In this document: positions 6,102 through 6,440 of the stretch, one piece after another | Layout of the letters: each line of letters opens with the position of its first letter | Numbering within the stretch: the first letter of the stretch is position 1 | Assembly (NCBI GenBank): GCA_947087145.1 | Contig: CAMUBM010000047.1 | Coordinates: forward strand, 1 to 6,440 | DNA: 6,440 nucleotides | Origin: an uncultured Mycoplasmatota bacterium | GTDB taxonomy: Bacteria > Bacillota_I > Bacilli_A > RF39 > UBA660 | Reading direction: 5' to 3' | Program-made: the position numbers and the translations under genes | Notes under the pieces: model-generated | Database searches by the model: none | Told to the model about the DNA's origin: nothing | Seen by the model: only the letters and a program-made list of their open reading frames with translations

Positions 6102-6107
6102 GAGGTG
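6102..6107 (+). promoter_or_regulatory. Ribosome binding site that fixes the cold-shock TTG start
   Basis: GAGGTG ends six bases before TTG at 6114. There is no in-frame ATG or GTG before the cold-shock domain begins, so the TTG is the only reasonable start. Just upstream, GC-GAAA-GC (6094-6101) could form a tiny GNRA hairpin. Confidence 0.8.
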
Positions 6108-6113
6108 TAGAGT

Positions 6114-6311
6114 TTGAGAAGTAGTGTTAAATGGTTTAAAGATGAAAAGGGATATGGCTTTTTAAAGTATACAGATTCAGAAGATATTTTCGTTCATTAT
6201 TCTTCTATTATACAGAACGGATACAAATCTCTTAAAAAAGACGATGAGGTTGAATTTGATTTAGTAAAAACCGATAAAGGCTACCAAGCCGCGAATACAA
6301 AAAAAAAATAG
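6114..6311 (+). CDS. csp: Small cold-shock-domain protein (Csp family)
   Basis: The protein has 65 residues, the usual size for CspA/CspB. It should fold as a single five-stranded OB-type cold-shock domain that binds single-stranded RNA or DNA and acts as an RNA chaperone in the cytoplasm. The opening SVKWFKDEKGYGFL contains the VKWF strand and RNP1 (KGYGFL, K12-L17, Tyr replacing the usual Phe at 14). RNP2 is DIFVHYSSI (24-32), with F26, H28 and Y29 as expected nucleic-acid stackers. GYKSLKKDDEVEFDL (36-50) matches the usual GF(K/R)SL-GQ-V-F region. Departures are S3-S4 where the family commonly has Gly, K9-D10 for the usual Asn, and a Lys-rich end in place of the common A-NV tail. The start is TTG with a strong GAGGTG site. 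The gene stands alone between two terminators. Cold induction is not shown, and the apparent leader is far shorter than in classical cold-shock mRNAs. Confidence 0.95.
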   Translation: MRSSVKWFKDEKGYGFLKYTDSEDIFVHYSSIIQNGYKSLKKDDEVEFDLVKTDKGYQAANTKKK

Positions 6312-6340
6312 AACACGAGTAATTTTGCGTTCTATTTTTT
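6303..6340. terminator. Bidirectional intrinsic terminator overlapping the csp stop codon
   Basis: AATAGAAC (6307-6314) pairs perfectly with GTTCTATT (6329-6336). The flanking As and Ts can extend the stem to about 12 bp, with an imperfect inner stem in the 14-base loop. The TAG stop (6309-6311) lies within the left arm. Ts follow on the plus strand, and the A run of the csp 3' end supplies eight Ts on the minus strand, so it can also stop a convergent minus-strand transcript. Confidence 0.85.
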
Positions 6341-6361
6341 ATTTTCACTCTCTTAAACTAT

Positions 6362-6439
6362 TTAATAATTTTTTATAATTTTACCAATTTTCTTATTTGA
6401 GCAACCAATTTCCCTATTTTCCACAAAATTCGTAGACCA
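6362..6439 (-). CDS. Possible 3' end of a convergent minus-strand gene entering from the right edge
   Basis: Read leftward from the window edge, one frame stays open for 25 codons to TAA at 6362-6364 and ends in NKKIGKIIKNY. Another frame is open for 21 codons, so the choice of frame is uncertain. The only support is position: the T-rich minus-strand face of the terminator at 6303-6340 would suit a gene converging on csp. No family can be recognised from so few residues, and the stretch may be non-coding. Confidence 0.2.
   Translation of the reverse strand, partial: WSTNFVENREIGCSNKKIGKIIKNY
6383..6419 (+). repeat. Two copies of a 16-bp imperfect direct repeat, 21-bp period
   Basis: ACCAATTTTCTTATTT (6383-6398) and ACCAATTTCCCTATTT (6404-6419) agree at 14 of 16 positions and are separated by gagca. 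A 21-bp period would equal seven codons if the stretch is coding, or two helical turns if it is a binding site. The last bases of the window also read ACCAA but out of phase. Confidence 0.5.
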
Positions 6440-6440
6440 A

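Noticed and set aside
1..6440. CRISPR array, tRNA, rRNA, riboswitch, transposase or phage genes
   Set aside because: I looked on both strands and found no regularly spaced long repeats, cloverleaf-like segments, transposase motifs or phage genes. Every intergenic gap is shorter than 130 bases, too small for most riboswitches with an expression platform.

Overview
The window is AT-rich (by eye about a third G+C) and densely packed. Purine-rich AGGAG/AGGTG ribosome binding sites, sigma-A type promoters, short intrinsic terminators, TTG start codons and a single-membrane cell-wall gene set all point to a low-GC Gram-positive bacterium (Bacillota). A streamlined gut-type lineage is possible, but that is inference. 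The standard code is used: dacA ends in TGA and the tryptophan codon inspected is TGG, so this is not a Mycoplasma-type code 4 genome.

Left to right, four genes lie on the minus strand. They are a two-helix membrane protein of unknown function (31-1038), a soluble coiled-coil protein of unknown function (1109-2068), a LytR-CpsA-Psr wall-polymer ligase of the three-helix CpsA type (2125-3606), and a PBP5/DacA-type serine D,D-carboxypeptidase (3697-4845). They look like one directional cluster in the order dacA, LCP, coiled-coil, membrane protein. Strong internal promoters precede the LCP gene and the membrane protein gene. A weak terminator overlaps the LCP stop codon, and a terminator at the left edge closes the cluster. 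Divergently, across a 127-bp intergenic region, lie a membrane-anchored VanY-type zinc D,D-carboxypeptidase (4973-6010), a terminator, a small cold-shock-domain protein (6114-6311) with a TTG start, and a bidirectional terminator. The last 100 bases hold an AT-rich stretch that may carry the 3' end of a convergent minus-strand gene.

Three genes share one theme, maturation of the cell envelope. DacA and VanY would trim the terminal D-Ala of peptidoglycan stem pentapeptides by unrelated chemistries. The LCP protein would attach an undecaprenyl-linked glycopolymer to that peptidoglycan. No vanHAX-like genes are present, so VanY here is best read as a housekeeping enzyme. I see no mobile element, CRISPR array, tRNA or rRNA. 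The window mostly looks ordinary. The points worth a second look are the repeat structure at the LCP promoter, the two unrecognised genes, the Tyr-Gln-rich stalk of the VanY protein, and the right-edge repeat. I found nothing that amounts to a convincing new multi-gene system.
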